The position numbers were made by a program, and so were the translations under genes. Below are positions 1 through 8,993 of a stretch of 64,000 nt of DNA, piece after piece. The stretch is from JAVJSU01 sp040219275 (GTDB lineage: Bacteria > Chloroflexota > Anaerolineae > Aggregatilineales > Phototrophicaceae). The notes under the pieces were generated by a model. The model was not told the origin of the DNA. It was given only the letters and a program-made list of their open reading frames with translations, and made no database searches. Position 1 is the first letter of the stretch, and every line of letters starts with the position of its first letter. Where the stretch lies: positions 47,185 through 111,184 of the forward strand of contig JAVJSU010000062.1 of assembly GCA_040219275.1 (NCBI GenBank), in the 5' to 3' direction.

Positions 1-181
1 AAATACGATCTGGTGGATAGATGCGAAATAAATCCGCGTATAGACCTTCTCCGAACGCCTGCATAAAATCCACATAGCCGATGGGCAGGGTGATTCCCAA
101 AGTATCTGCTAATTTGCTAATTTGATCAGGCGGAATCGGTTTCCCATGCTTGCCAATGATTGTGACTTTTTCAGTGTCCAT
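1..181 (-). CDS. SMI1/KNR4 (SUKH) family protein, N-terminal part, cut by window edge
   Basis: Reading the minus strand from an ATG at 181 gives 60 codons that run off the left edge. The visible peptide opens MDTEKVTIIGKHGKPIPPDQ, then has a helix followed by a stretch resembling LPxGYxDFMxxFGEGLYxDLFRIYPP. That hydrophobic/FGxG/RIYxP pattern is typical of the first half of SUKH domains, which in bacteria often act as immunity proteins against contact-dependent or polymorphic toxins. No toxin gene is visible next to it. The assignment rests on motif resemblance only, and the C-terminus is outside the window. Confidence 0.6.
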   Translation of the reverse strand, partial: MDTEKVTIIGKHGKPIPPDQISKLADTLGITLPIGYVDFMQAFGEGLYADLFRIYPPDRI

Positions 182-657
182 ATGCACCTTGCAGAATAGA
201 ATTTTCCAAATTGTAAAACAAAAATCGCCGGACGCAAACGCAATCCGGCGAAAATTCAATCACTTTCCCTCTGCGGTATCTCCGCGCACTTTGCGTCCCT
301 GCGTTACGCTTTTAGCTTTTCACTCATTGCTCATCGCTTCTTTAAACTGAGTCCTTTTGGCGGAGCATTTGGCGCACCCCAATGCAAATATCTATGCTAC
401 GATCACTAACACACCCAATCACGCACGGGAGTCACTCGCAGAGCAACATGAAACACATCGACACAACAGGGGAAATCATCGAATCCTGCCAACATTCTTG
501 GCAGTGTGGCACTCACTGCCATCCCACAAATGCGCTATTTTTCCCTCAAAACTGTGCAAAATGCCAGAAGTTGGCAGAGAAAAAAAGTCGTGTCATTGCC
601 AACTTCATCGCTTTTATCTTTTTACTCATTGCTCACTGCTCAGTACTTCCAACTGCC
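182..657. other. intergenic region with small palindromes
   Basis: No convincing gene. It holds stretches of the dispersed type 'CTCTGCG..TTTGCGTCCCTGCG' (about 240-310) and 'ACTCATTGCTCA' (about 318-330 and 623-640), and a perfect 7-bp hairpin, CTGCCAA-cattc-TTGGCAG, at 486-504. A cysteine-containing open frame from 448 runs on antisense into the aldehyde dehydrogenase gene and is judged spurious. Confidence 0.5.
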
Positions 658-3090
658 CTACTCGCCCATCGGCACCCAGATATTTTTGACCTGAGTCGAT
701 TGCCGCAGGAACTCGTCACCCATGCTTTGCGCGTCGTCGAACCAATCGTGCGCCTCGCCATAATTGACCCATGTGCGCTTCATGTTCTCGGCGGAGGCTT
801 TCTCAACATGATAACTGCCCTCTGCCGTGCCGAAGTACCACATCGCATCCACATCATCATGCTCGGCGAGCGTCTTCGTCAGATGGTCGCGGTTGCCGGT
901 GACAATATTGACCACCCCACCCGCCAAATCCGACGTGTCGAACACCTGATAAAAATCCGTCGCGCTCAGTGGGAATTTTTGCGACGGCAGAATCACCACG
1001 CTATTTCCGCGTGAAATCGCCGGAGCAAACAGCGACACGAACGCCAACAACGGACTATCGTCCGGGCAGGCGATGCCGATCACGCCAATCGGTTCATTGA
1101 CCGCGATGGTCAAGCCGTGAAGCTCGGTTTCCTGCAACGTCCCGCCATATTTATCGGCATAGGCGGCATACGTGAACAGCCGTTGAATCGCGCAATCAAC
1201 CTCGTTGGCGGCGGTTGCTTGCGCGGATTTCGTCCCGCCAGCCATCGTCGCCAGCCGTTTAATAAATTCGTCGCTCCGTGCGGAGAGGTTTTCCGCGATG
1301 TAGTACAAAATTTGGGCGCGATTATGTCCTGTGCGTTTCGCCCAACCCGCCTGTGCAGATTGCGCCGCGCTGACCGCATCACGGATGTCCTTGCGGTTGC
1401 CTTCGCTGGCTTGACCGATCTCCTCGCCTTTGGTGCTGAAGACCGGATAGCTGTAATTCCCGTCAGGGCGTTTTTGCTTCCCGCCGATATACAGTTTCGG
1501 GGTGCGATCCAACGACGGCAACGCGCCGTTTGTTTTGCCACCATTCAGTGGCGCGGGTCCGTCCGGCGTATGTTTCGCCCATGCTTTGAGTGAATCGTTA
1601 TCCAGCGTGGGTGCGGGATTAGGATGCCATTTAGGGCGCACATATTCGTACAAGCCCTCTTTGCCACCTTCACGTCCGAAGCCGCTTTCACGGTAGCCAC
1701 CAAAACCGGACGCACCATCGAACATATTGGTGCAATTGACCCACACACTACCGGCTTTGATCTTGGTCGCCGCTTCGAGTGCCAGATTCACATTTTCGCT
1801 CCAGACACTCGCCGCCAGACCGTAACGGGTGTTATTTGCCAGCGCAATCGCTTCGTCCGGCGTGCGGAAGGTCATCGCCACCAGCACCGGACCAAAAATT
1901 TCTTCCTGCATCACCGTCGAGGCAGATTCAACATTCGTAATCAGCGTCGGTGGGTAGTAACAGCCCGTTTCCGGCATGGGGATGTCCGGCTGATAAATAG
2001 TCGCACCTTCTTCGATAGCGATCTTCACATAGCGGTCAATCGTCTCGTATTGCACCGGATCAACCACCGCGCCAATGTCGATGCTTTTATCCAGCGAATC
2101 GCCGACGCGTAATTTGCCCATGCGTGCGCGGACTTTAGCGATAAACGTCTCGGCGATATTTTCCTGCACCAGCAAACGCGACCCTGCACAACACACCTGC
2201 CCCTGATTGAACCAGATAGCATCCACCAGACCTTCAACCGCCGCGTCTTGATCGCTATCGTCGAAGACCACATACGGCGATTTTCCACCCAATTCCAGCG
2301 AGAGCTTCTTGCCAGTTCCGGCGGTTGCACGGCGAATAATACGCCCGACATTGGTACTGCCCGTGAAGGCGATTTTCGCAAAGTCGGGATGCTCGGTGAT
2401 GAGCGCGCCGGTTTTATCGCCTCCCGTAATCACGTTGACGACTCCGGCGGGCAAACCAGCTTCCGCGATGATTTCGCCGAACAGAAGTGCGGTCAGCGGG
2501 GTATACGGGGCGGGCTTAATCACCACCGTGTTGCCCATCGCCAGCGCCGGAGCGATCTTCCATGCCAGCATCAACAACGGGAAATTCCACGGGATGACCT
2601 GACCGACCACACCCAGCGGGGCGTAATCCGGCAATTCCTGCGCCATCAGTTGTGCCCAGCCAGCATGATGATAAAAATGGCGGGCGACCAGCGGAATATC
2701 AAGATCACGCGTTTCACGGATGGACTTGCCGTTGTCCATCGCCTCGACCACCGCCAGCAAACGTTGATGCTTCTGAACATTGCGGGCGATGGCGTATAAG
2801 TGGCGGGCGCGGACGTGTCCGCTCAGCGCACTCCACGACTCGAACGCCTTTTTTGCCGCATCAACTGCCGCGTTAACATCATCGGCGGTTGCGTCGGCGA
2901 TTTGTGCGAGTGGTTCTCCGGTGGAGGGTCGGCTGGTGGAAATGTAACCGCCGTCTTTGGGGTCGAGCCAGCTATTATTGACGAACAAGCCAAACTTGCG
3001 ATTGTGCCGATCCAGCCATGCGTCGGCAGGCGAGGCATCTTCCGGCGCGGGACTATATGCCATCGTCTCAAAAATCTCTTTTACGGTCAT
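658..3090 (-). CDS. two-domain aldehyde dehydrogenase (ALDH16-like)
   Basis: NAD(P)-dependent aldehyde dehydrogenase of 810 aa, far longer than the usual roughly 480-500. Domain 1 (about residues 30-510) is complete: PWNF with Asn169, general base Glu266 in LELGGKSP, and nucleophile Cys300 in GQVCCAGSR. A linker follows, then a second shortened ALDH-like domain (about 560-810) that keeps the fold-type sequence YIGGKQKRPDG...PVF but has no recognisable GQxC motif. This arrangement matches the ALDH16 type, in which the second domain is thought to be structural. ATG at 3090 is preceded by GAGG with 8-nt spacing. It is monocistronic, with no obvious partner, and the substrate cannot be told. Confidence 0.9.
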   Translation of the reverse strand: MTVKEIFETMAYSPAPEDASPADAWLDRHNRKFGLFVNNSWLDPKDGGYISTSRPSTGEPLAQIADATADDVNAAVDAAKKAFESWSALSGHVRARHLYAIARNVQKHQRLLAVVEAMDNGKSIRETRDLDIPLVARHFYHHAGWAQLMAQELPDYAPLGVVGQVIPWNFPLLMLAWKIAPALAMGNTVVIKPAPYTPLTALLFGEIIAEAGLPAGVVNVITGGDKTGALITEHPDFAKIAFTGSTNVGRIIRRATAGTGKKLSLELGGKSPYVVFDDSDQDAAVEGLVDAIWFNQGQVCCAGSRLLVQENIAETFIAKVRARMGKLRVGDSLDKSIDIGAVVDPVQYETIDRYVKIAIEEGATIYQPDIPMPETGCYYPPTLITNVESASTVMQEEIFGPVLVAMTFRTPDEAIALANNTRYGLAASVWSENVNLALEAATKIKAGSVWVNCTNMFDGASGFGGYRESGFGREGGKEGLYEYVRPKWHPNPAPTLDNDSLKAWAKHTPDGPAPLNGGKTNGALPSLDRTPKLYIGGKQKRPDGNYSYPVFSTKGEEIGQASEGNRKDIRDAVSAAQSAQAGWAKRTGHNRAQILYYIAENLSARSDEFIKRLATMAGGTKSAQATAANEVDCAIQRLFTYAAYADKYGGTLQETELHGLTIAVNEPIGVIGIACPDDSPLLAFVSLFAPAISRGNSVVILPSQKFPLSATDFYQVFDTSDLAGGVVNIVTGNRDHLTKTLAEHDDVDAMWYFGTAEGSYHVEKASAENMKRTWVNYGEAHDWFDDAQSMGDEFLRQSTQVKNIWVPMGE

Positions 3091-3322
3091 CTTCTTGACC
3101 TCGTTTTCTCTAAAAAGGTGTTTGCTATGACTTTAACGCAAAGGGGCAGATGAGTAAACAGTTTTCAGTGGTCAGTTTTCAGTAAACGGTGGAGTGAGTA
3201 AGTCAGTGGGTCAGCCTGCCAGCTACTCAGAACAGAACAAAATAGCGTCTCATTGAGGCTATTTCGTAGAACATATGCTCTGATATGTGAAGTGGGTTTT
3301 TGGAGTGGAACAATTGTACTTA

Positions 3323-3904
3323 CTAAGCCGGGTTCTCATGCTCGCGGGCGGCAACGATAGTTTTGGAACGTGGCAGATAGTACACCGTGTAGCCCATCTG
3401 TGAGCGGAACGACAACGCGATGCGCTGGCTCACTTTGAAGGTCACACCGTTGATGTAGACCACATGGTATTTATTTGTCACGCTATCCGGTAAAAATTCT
3501 TCATGGAGTTCCTTTATTTCAAGTGAATTCCTGACAGCAATCTCCTGCCCTTCAACGGCAGTTTGGAGCTTGCCGGAGATCATCTCTACCACGCCGCGCC
3601 GGATGTCCAGCCAGCGCACGACTAGCGGATAACCGAGCCATCCGCACGCAACCACCATAATAACCACCAATATGAGCGTGAGTTCGAGGGGAACTGCGAC
3701 ATAAACACCTACCGCGATGAACGCGCCGAGTACAATGAAGATGAGCCAGAACACTAAAGATGCCCTCAGCAAACGTCGATATTGTACGCCGCGCTGATTT
3801 GCGGAGAGCTTCCCCGCCTCGTTCTCCGCAAGGTCAGCTTCCTCGAAGCCAAGTCCATTTTGCAGTCGGATCAAAGCCGGATTGAAGGTGCTTGCTTTCG
3901 TCAT
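3323..3904 (-). CDS. membrane protein of unknown function, two TM segments
   Basis: 193 aa. Residues 1-45 are polar; two adjacent hydrophobic segments at about 48-70 and 74-96 form a hairpin in the membrane. The C-terminal 90 residues look like a small beta-rich domain (EGQEIAVRNS...VTNKYHVVYINGVTFKVSQRIALSF...YTVYYLPRSKTIVAA). The order of a TM hairpin then a beta domain with a VYYLPRS-type strand resembles small membrane-anchored PH-like proteins, but I do not recognise the family. The start is supported by GAGG 8 nt upstream of the ATG. It lies between the ALDH gene and a SUKH gene on the same strand. Confidence 0.7.
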   Translation of the reverse strand: MTKASTFNPALIRLQNGLGFEEADLAENEAGKLSANQRGVQYRRLLRASLVFWLIFIVLGAFIAVGVYVAVPLELTLILVVIMVVACGWLGYPLVVRWLDIRRGVVEMISGKLQTAVEGQEIAVRNSLEIKELHEEFLPDSVTNKYHVVYINGVTFKVSQRIALSFRSQMGYTVYYLPRSKTIVAAREHENPA

Positions 3905-3997
3905 AATTTCATCCTCATCAATTAGCGATAGGTGGTTCGCTACATAAGACGTTATGGTCTCATAATTTTAACCTGAAATGAGGGTATCGGAAAATAT

Positions 3998-4477
3998 TTA
4001 TGATTCAGTGATTGTGAAGTCAATCAACCAATCGGAGAATCTATAATTTTTTAAATGGGGAAACTCCCCTGTATTGATAACACCTATATCTTCGACAACA
4101 TCTATATCAATGGTAGCCCAATATACGATAGGATCATCTTCGGCTACGTTGAAAAACGATAAAGCATCTTCATATCCGTTCATACCAAAAATAAAGACAT
4201 TCGAATCCCGCAATACACGTAAAGGAAATTTCTTAAAATCACAGACTTTGGGATAGGTTAAGTCCATGCCACATTCCCATTCTAAGCCACCTGTTTTGCG
4301 TCCGAACTTTCGAATAAACTCAACATAGAGCGCAGGCAATCGTGGCACACCTTGACTACGCCGGATGTCTTCGATTTCTTCATCTGTACACCCTTCAATT
4401 GGCGGCTCAAATTCGAGCATGGCTGACCATTGTTTAGCGAAATACCGGATAAAAGAAACTTGTTTTTCGTTAGTCAT
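3998..4477 (-). CDS. SMI1/KNR4 (SUKH) family protein
   Basis: 159 aa, complete. It carries the SUKH hallmarks: an N-terminal helix, PPIEGCTDEEIEDIRRSQGV, the LPxLYxEFIRKFG motif (about 47-60), and a C-terminal segment HLKNYRFSDWLIDFT. SUKH proteins bind and neutralise toxins in many bacteria or act as scaffold-like proteins; which applies here cannot be read. Its base composition looks more A/T-rich than the flanking ALDH gene, which would fit an acquired accessory gene. It is the second SUKH-type gene in the first 5 kb, and no toxin is adjacent. Confidence 0.75.
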   Translation of the reverse strand: MTNEKQVSFIRYFAKQWSAMLEFEPPIEGCTDEEIEDIRRSQGVPRLPALYVEFIRKFGRKTGGLEWECGMDLTYPKVCDFKKFPLRVLRDSNVFIFGMNGYEDALSFFNVAEDDPIVYWATIDIDVVEDIGVINTGEFPHLKNYRFSDWLIDFTITES

Positions 4478-4526
4478 GAGTCACATTCTAGTAAATAGCA
4501 GAGGAACTTTAATTGACCAAAATCAT

Positions 4527-5618
4527 TTACGGTAGCCACACAATATCACCCGTTTCATTCACGAATGCCCTTTCATATTTGTGCATACGCCGTAAATCCG
4601 AGCCATCCGCGTTGACCAAAAAAATCTGATCATCCCAACTGTCAATTGCGGTATTCGCCCCAAACAAAATTTGTCTGCCGTCCGGCGACCACGTCGGAAA
4701 GTAGGTGTAATTGTCAAAATCGGTGACTCGCACAATATCCCCTGTTTCTAAATCCGCAATAAAGATATTTGCCGAATAGGAGTTTTCACGACCTTTGAAT
4801 AAAATTTGATCTGATGTTGGCGACCATGAGAAATCATCCGGCGAGAAGTCTGACAAATCGAGGTCAATCGGGTTGCTTGTGCGTGTATCAATAATCTGCG
4901 TTTCCTCTCCCGTGTTCAGGGGGCAGTAGGCGCACATGATGTAATGTCCTGAAGCAGACCATGATAGGGGTATGTGAAACAATAACAGTTCATATTCTGG
5001 ATAATTGATACCACTCAAAAGGTCTTGTGACTCATCCGTACAAATATCGTAAAACATCAGTGTATAGGACATATTTTCTTCTTGTAGATAACTAATCTTG
5101 CAATTATCCGTTGACCATGTGGGCGATAACTCACCCCTTTCCGGTGAATCTGTAATTTGGATTTGCTCTTGCGTATTTAAATTCAGTACGGACAGATCGT
5201 TGTCGTATTCAAATACAACCTGAGTCAAGTCCGGCGAAAATGCTGGCTGTGTTGCATGAATCTCGTTGAGATAATATGCGTCCTGACGTGCGCCGGTTAA
5301 GGGATCGTAAATTACATACCGGAATTCATAATCTTCTTCGTGAGACGTAGAAAAATCTTTGAATTCATAGATCAGCAATTGATCGCCGAGCCATTGAGAT
5401 GCTTCGGAATAACTGGTTGGGGGAATTTCAAATTGCAAACCGCTGTAAACATCTATCACATACTCATTGACGATAAATGTTGATCCCCACGGATCCGTAT
5501 GAACGGCATGGACAAATAACTGGTCTTTGGGGGGTGATGGCATAAGCGATGCTAAAACCATCAGCGCACCAAATTGAATCAGGACTATTAAGAAGATCCT
5601 CAGAGTGAATCGTGTCAT
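4527..5618 (-). CDS. TolB-like beta-propeller protein, membrane-anchored
   Basis: 363 aa. The N-terminal hydrophobic segment (about residues 5-24) is a signal anchor or uncleaved signal. The rest is repeated PD40/TolB-type blades: ATQPAFSPDLTQVVFEYD, LSPTWSTDNCKISYLQ, FSWSPTSDQILFKG and YFPTWSPDGRQILFGAN. These WSPDG repeats build a six-bladed propeller in the TolB, DPP-IV and Tricorn-like families. No hydrolase domain follows, so it is probably a binding or sensory protein outside the membrane, function unknown. Several paralogues occur in the window (9969-11153, 11780-12790, 39143-40384). Confidence 0.75.
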   Translation of the reverse strand: MTRFTLRIFLIVLIQFGALMVLASLMPSPPKDQLFVHAVHTDPWGSTFIVNEYVIDVYSGLQFEIPPTSYSEASQWLGDQLLIYEFKDFSTSHEEDYEFRYVIYDPLTGARQDAYYLNEIHATQPAFSPDLTQVVFEYDNDLSVLNLNTQEQIQITDSPERGELSPTWSTDNCKISYLQEENMSYTLMFYDICTDESQDLLSGINYPEYELLLFHIPLSWSASGHYIMCAYCPLNTGEETQIIDTRTSNPIDLDLSDFSPDDFSWSPTSDQILFKGRENSYSANIFIADLETGDIVRVTDFDNYTYFPTWSPDGRQILFGANTAIDSWDDQIFLVNADGSDLRRMHKYERAFVNETGDIVWLP

Positions 5619-5649
5619 CGGTCAAATTTATCCCAAACTATTTTGTCCC

Positions 5650-6231
5650 CTACCCGATCATCGGCACGTCGAAGATGGCGCTGAGAGTGAGCGTCAAATC
5701 AGGGAACAGCGCGTCAACCTGCATGGTCGCGTCGCCCACATAAGCGCGGAAGGATTCTTCGTCGCGAGTATACTGATGCACCTCTTTGCTCTGCGGATAC
5801 ACCACCCACACCTGACTCGTGCCGGCTTTCAAATAGTTCCGCACACGCTTGAGCAAATCGTCCGCGTCATCGCCGGGGGAAACGACCTCTACGGCAAGCG
5901 TTGGTGCGCCGGGATAGGGTTTCTCAATGTCCCATCCGGTCAGCATATCCGTGTGGCTGATAAACGAGACATCCGGCACCTGTGCGCCTTTGATGCCTTT
6001 GCCCTCTTTGAAGAGTAGATAGAGCAAGCCATCCATGAAGACATAACCGGATTTGTGCTTGACGACATGCCCATCCACGATGCGATAAACGTTGCCTGCG
6101 ACTAAATGATGCAACATACCAACTGGATTCATCTCCACAATCTCCCCGTCAATCACTTCGATCATGGCATCTTCGCCGAGTGCCATCAGATCATCAACTG
6201 TCCAAATTTTTTCAAGCGTGCCGTCGGTCAT
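5650..6231 (-). CDS. Uma2 family (DUF820) putative endonuclease
   Basis: 193 aa, the normal length for this family. Typical motifs are present: WTVDDLMALGEDAMIEVIDGEI near the N-terminus, PDVSFIS (about 109-115), PTLAVEVVSPGDDADDLLKRV and YLKAGTSQVWVVYP. These correspond to the PD-(D/E)XK core, in which PDVSF supplies Asp and the AVEVVSP strand supplies Glu; the usual Lys follows downstream. Uma2 genes are common in cyanobacteria and Chloroflexota and their biological role is unsettled. It sits 32 nt from the start of the propeller gene on the same strand, so the two could share a transcript. Confidence 0.88.
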   Translation of the reverse strand: MTDGTLEKIWTVDDLMALGEDAMIEVIDGEIVEMNPVGMLHHLVAGNVYRIVDGHVVKHKSGYVFMDGLLYLLFKEGKGIKGAQVPDVSFISHTDMLTGWDIEKPYPGAPTLAVEVVSPGDDADDLLKRVRNYLKAGTSQVWVVYPQSKEVHQYTRDEESFRAYVGDATMQVDALFPDLTLTLSAIFDVPMIG

Positions 6232-6351
6232 CGGTTACACCTAACAACTAAAAACGTCTTACTCACGTATACACATTGTAGCGCAGGTTTGCGCGATCTG
6301 CGGGTGACGCTTACCATACCCATACGAATAACTCAGCCTAAAGGAATGGAT

Positions 6352-7152
6352 ATGGACTCACACGTACTTCAAGGACAGGTCGCCGTCGTCACCGGCGGGA
6401 GTCGCGGAATCGGGCGGGAAGTCGCACGCGCATTGGCACAGGCAGGGGCAAAGGTCGCCGTGACCGCCCGCGATGCGGACAAGCTCGCAGAAACCGTCGC
6501 TCTCATTAAAGACGCAGGCGGGGAATGTGCCGTTTTCGTCATGGATATGGCGGGATCGTATGAAGCGATTGAGCAGACTGTCGCACAAATCGAAGACTCG
6601 CTCGGCGCGATCACGCTTTTGGTCAACAATGCCGGAATCGGCGGTGGCGGGCAATTGCCGTGGGAAGCCGATGTGGATGCGTGGTGGCAGATTCAGGAAG
6701 TCAACGTGAAGGGCGTGTTCATGGTCTCCAAAGCGGTGCTAGAGCGCATGGTGCAACGACGCGCCGGACGGATCATCAACATGGGCAGTTACGCGGGCAT
6801 CCACGCCAATCCGATGACATCTGCGTATGCGGTCAGTAAAGCCGCCTTGATGCGCCTCACGGATAGCACGGCAGAAGCGGCGAAAGAATTCGGCATCAGC
6901 GTTTTTGTGATTAGCCCCGGCTTGGTGCTGACGGATATGACGCGCGATGTTCCGGCATTTCAAGACATTCCGGCATCACAATGGACATCACCGGAACGCT
7001 CCGCAGAACTCTGTGTGGCGCTGGCAACGGGCAAAGCGGATAAGCTCACCGGACGCTTTATCCACGCGACGGATGACGACCTCGACGACATGATCGCCCG
7101 TGCAGACGAAATCATCGCGGCGGAGTCGCACACACTCAGCTTGATTCGCTAG
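6352..7152 (+). CDS. short-chain dehydrogenase/reductase (SDR)
   Basis: 266 aa from the ATG at 6352; AAAGGA lies just upstream with workable spacing, whereas the ATG at 6346 abuts it. Rossmann motif TGGSRGIG at about 14-21, NNAGIGG at about 92, catalytic Tyr-Lys in SAYAVSKAA (about 158-166), and the SPGLVLTDM segment after the active site. It is a classical SDR that uses NAD(P)(H) to interconvert an alcohol and a ketone; the substrate is unknown. It precedes the Ser/Thr kinase on the same strand, with a 78-nt gap to the kinase start. Confidence 0.9.
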   Translation: MDSHVLQGQVAVVTGGSRGIGREVARALAQAGAKVAVTARDADKLAETVALIKDAGGECAVFVMDMAGSYEAIEQTVAQIEDSLGAITLLVNNAGIGGGGQLPWEADVDAWWQIQEVNVKGVFMVSKAVLERMVQRRAGRIINMGSYAGIHANPMTSAYAVSKAALMRLTDSTAEAAKEFGISVFVISPGLVLTDMTRDVPAFQDIPASQWTSPERSAELCVALATGKADKLTGRFIHATDDDLDDMIARADEIIAAESHTLSLIR

Positions 7153-7230
7153 CAAACAGCCTAAATCAATTGGCGGATGTGCGGTACAATAACGTTATAC
7201 TGTATGAAAGATGGGTTGAGGGTCTGTTTT

Positions 7231-8877
7231 ATGGCATTACCGGAGTCGATTGGTCAATATCAGGTAGAAGCGCAGGTCGGCATCGGTGGCATGGCGACGG
7301 TCTTTAAGGCGCATCATGACCGTTTAGCCCGCGATGTGGCGATCAAGGTGATGCACCCTAATTTCCTGCAAGACCCGAACTTCCGCGCCCGTTTTGAGCG
7401 TGAAGCCCGCATCGTCGCCCGTCTGGAACATCCCAACATCGTGCCCGTTTATGATTTCGCGGATTATGACGGCCAGCCCTACCTCGTCATGAAATACATC
7501 GAAGGCGATACGCTCAAGGAATATGCGCGGGACAACGCCCTGACGGTTAACGATAAAGTCGCTCTGCTGGAAAAAGTCGCCAATGCGCTGACTTATGCCC
7601 ATGCACAGGGCATCCTGCATCGTGATATTAAGCCGTCGAACATCCTCATTGATGAGCGCGGCACACCCTATCTGACCGATTTCGGACTGGCGCGTATCGT
7701 CCAATCCGGCGAATCCACCATGAGCGCCGATATGATGCTCGGCACACCGCATTATATTTCGCCGGAGCAAGCACAGGGCAAAATCGACCTTGATGCCCGC
7801 ACGGATGTCTATTCGCTCGGCATCATTGTGTACGAATTGCTGGCAGGACGCGTCCCGTTCAGAGGCGATTCCACCTATGCCATCGTGCATGACCACATCT
7901 ACACACCACCGCCCGCGCCGAGCGAATTTAACGACTCGATCACGCCACAGGTGGAGCGCGTTTTGCTGAAGGCATTAGCGAAAAATCCACAGGATCGCTA
8001 CGATACGCCTGATGCAATGGTGAGCGATCTCAAACGTGCTTTGCGCGGTGAGCAGGTTGCCAATGTACGCCCGCGCGCAGAAGCACCGACCACGCCACAG
8101 TCCAAATCGACGGACGATACACCCAAACGCAAACGGGTGGATGTTATTTCGCCGCCCATCGTGCCATCGCCACCTAAACCGCTTGATCCGATTCCGTCGC
8201 CGCTCTCGCCGGATTTCCCCGAAAAAGTCAGCCAATGGGCGGAGCGTTTCGGGCAGAAAGCGGGTGAATTTGGCGAACGTTTTGGCGACAATGCCGGTAA
8301 GATGGGGGAACGCTGGGGGGATCGCGCCGGTCAATGGGGCGAAAGTGTCGGCAAACGCATTCAGGAAATCGCCGCCGAAGCCGAAAGCTCATTTAGTGGC
8401 AAACCCATCCCGGATGCCCTGCTCTCTCCGGAAGAACGTATCCGTAAGCAGGTCGAAAAACGCATCGAAGAACGTAACGGGTTACTGACTCATTTTGCCG
8501 CGTATGTCATGGTCAATTTGATGATGTGGGGCATATATCTCTTTAGTGGTGGTGGCTTTCCGTGGCCCATGTTCGTGACACTTGGCTGGGGCATCGGCAT
8601 GTTCGCCCATTATATGGATTATCGCACCAAGTACGGCGCGGGTCGGGTTCGGCGTGAAGAGATGATTCAGCGCGAGATCGAATTAGAACGCGAACGGCTC
8701 TACGGTGCGTCTCAAGCCAAAGCCAAGAATGATATGTTTTACGATGAGTCATCATACGATGATGCCGACCTGCCCGCGGGTAGAGTGCGCCTGACCGAAG
8801 ATGGCGAATTCACCGATAGCTACATCGAAGACCTGCGCGACGACGACGATGATTATGCCGCAACCGGACGACGGTAA
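7231..8877 (+). CDS. Ser/Thr protein kinase with 11-mer amphipathic repeats and C-terminal 2TM domain
   Basis: 548 aa from the ATG at 7231, which has GAGGG about 9 nt upstream; an ATG at 7204 is less well supported. Kinase domain about 9-275: glycine loop GIGGMATVF, Lys39 in AIKVM, HRDIKPSNIL with Asp132, DFG at 150-152, GTPHYISPEQA activation segment. After a Pro-rich linker come four 11-residue repeats (about 337-380: AERFGQKAGEF, GERFGDNAGKM, GERWGDRAGQW, GESVGKRIQEI). Then comes a 2TM domain (two hydrophobic segments between about 425 and 475) with an acidic tail. It is a PknB-like kinase; its targets are unknown. The membrane part is C-terminal, so the kinase domain should be cytoplasmic. 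Confidence 0.93.
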   Translation: MALPESIGQYQVEAQVGIGGMATVFKAHHDRLARDVAIKVMHPNFLQDPNFRARFEREARIVARLEHPNIVPVYDFADYDGQPYLVMKYIEGDTLKEYARDNALTVNDKVALLEKVANALTYAHAQGILHRDIKPSNILIDERGTPYLTDFGLARIVQSGESTMSADMMLGTPHYISPEQAQGKIDLDARTDVYSLGIIVYELLAGRVPFRGDSTYAIVHDHIYTPPPAPSEFNDSITPQVERVLLKALAKNPQDRYDTPDAMVSDLKRALRGEQVANVRPRAEAPTTPQSKSTDDTPKRKRVDVISPPIVPSPPKPLDPIPSPLSPDFPEKVSQWAERFGQKAGEFGERFGDNAGKMGERWGDRAGQWGESVGKRIQEIAAEAESSFSGKPIPDALLSPEERIRKQVEKRIEERNGLLTHFAAYVMVNLMMWGIYLFSGGGFPWPMFVTLGWGIGMFAHYMDYRTKYGAGRVRREEMIQREIELERERLYGASQAKAKNDMFYDESSYDDADLPAGRVRLTEDGEFTDSYIEDLRDDDDDYAATGRR

Positions 8878-8907
8878 AACGAATATCTAAGACAGTCGCA
8901 TAATCCG

Positions 8908-8974
8908 TCCTCCCTCGCCAATTTTTGGAGAGGGGTCGGGGTGAGGTAAAAACGATCTAGCAGATCGCACCTAC
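8908..8974. repeat. dispersed palindromic repeats after the kinase gene
   Basis: Two small repeat types sit side by side. At 8908-8946 is the CCCTCGCC-aattttt-GGAGAGGGG palindrome followed by TCGGGGTGAGG. At 8953-8974 is CGATCTAGCAGATCGCACCTAC, an inverted copy of the element also found at 34810-34877 and 38321-38346. Confidence 0.6.
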
Positions 8975-8993
8975 AGTGGCTTTTGCTCAGAAC

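Noticed and set aside
448..1014. Cys-rich open frame on the plus strand (ESCQHSWQCGTHCHPTN...CAKCQK).
   Set aside because: It reads on antisense through the ALDH gene, has no ribosome site, and the cysteine pattern falls in hairpin-forming DNA.
1117..1593. Plus-strand 158-residue frame inside ALDH.
   Set aside because: Shadow frame; no ribosome site and no family resemblance.
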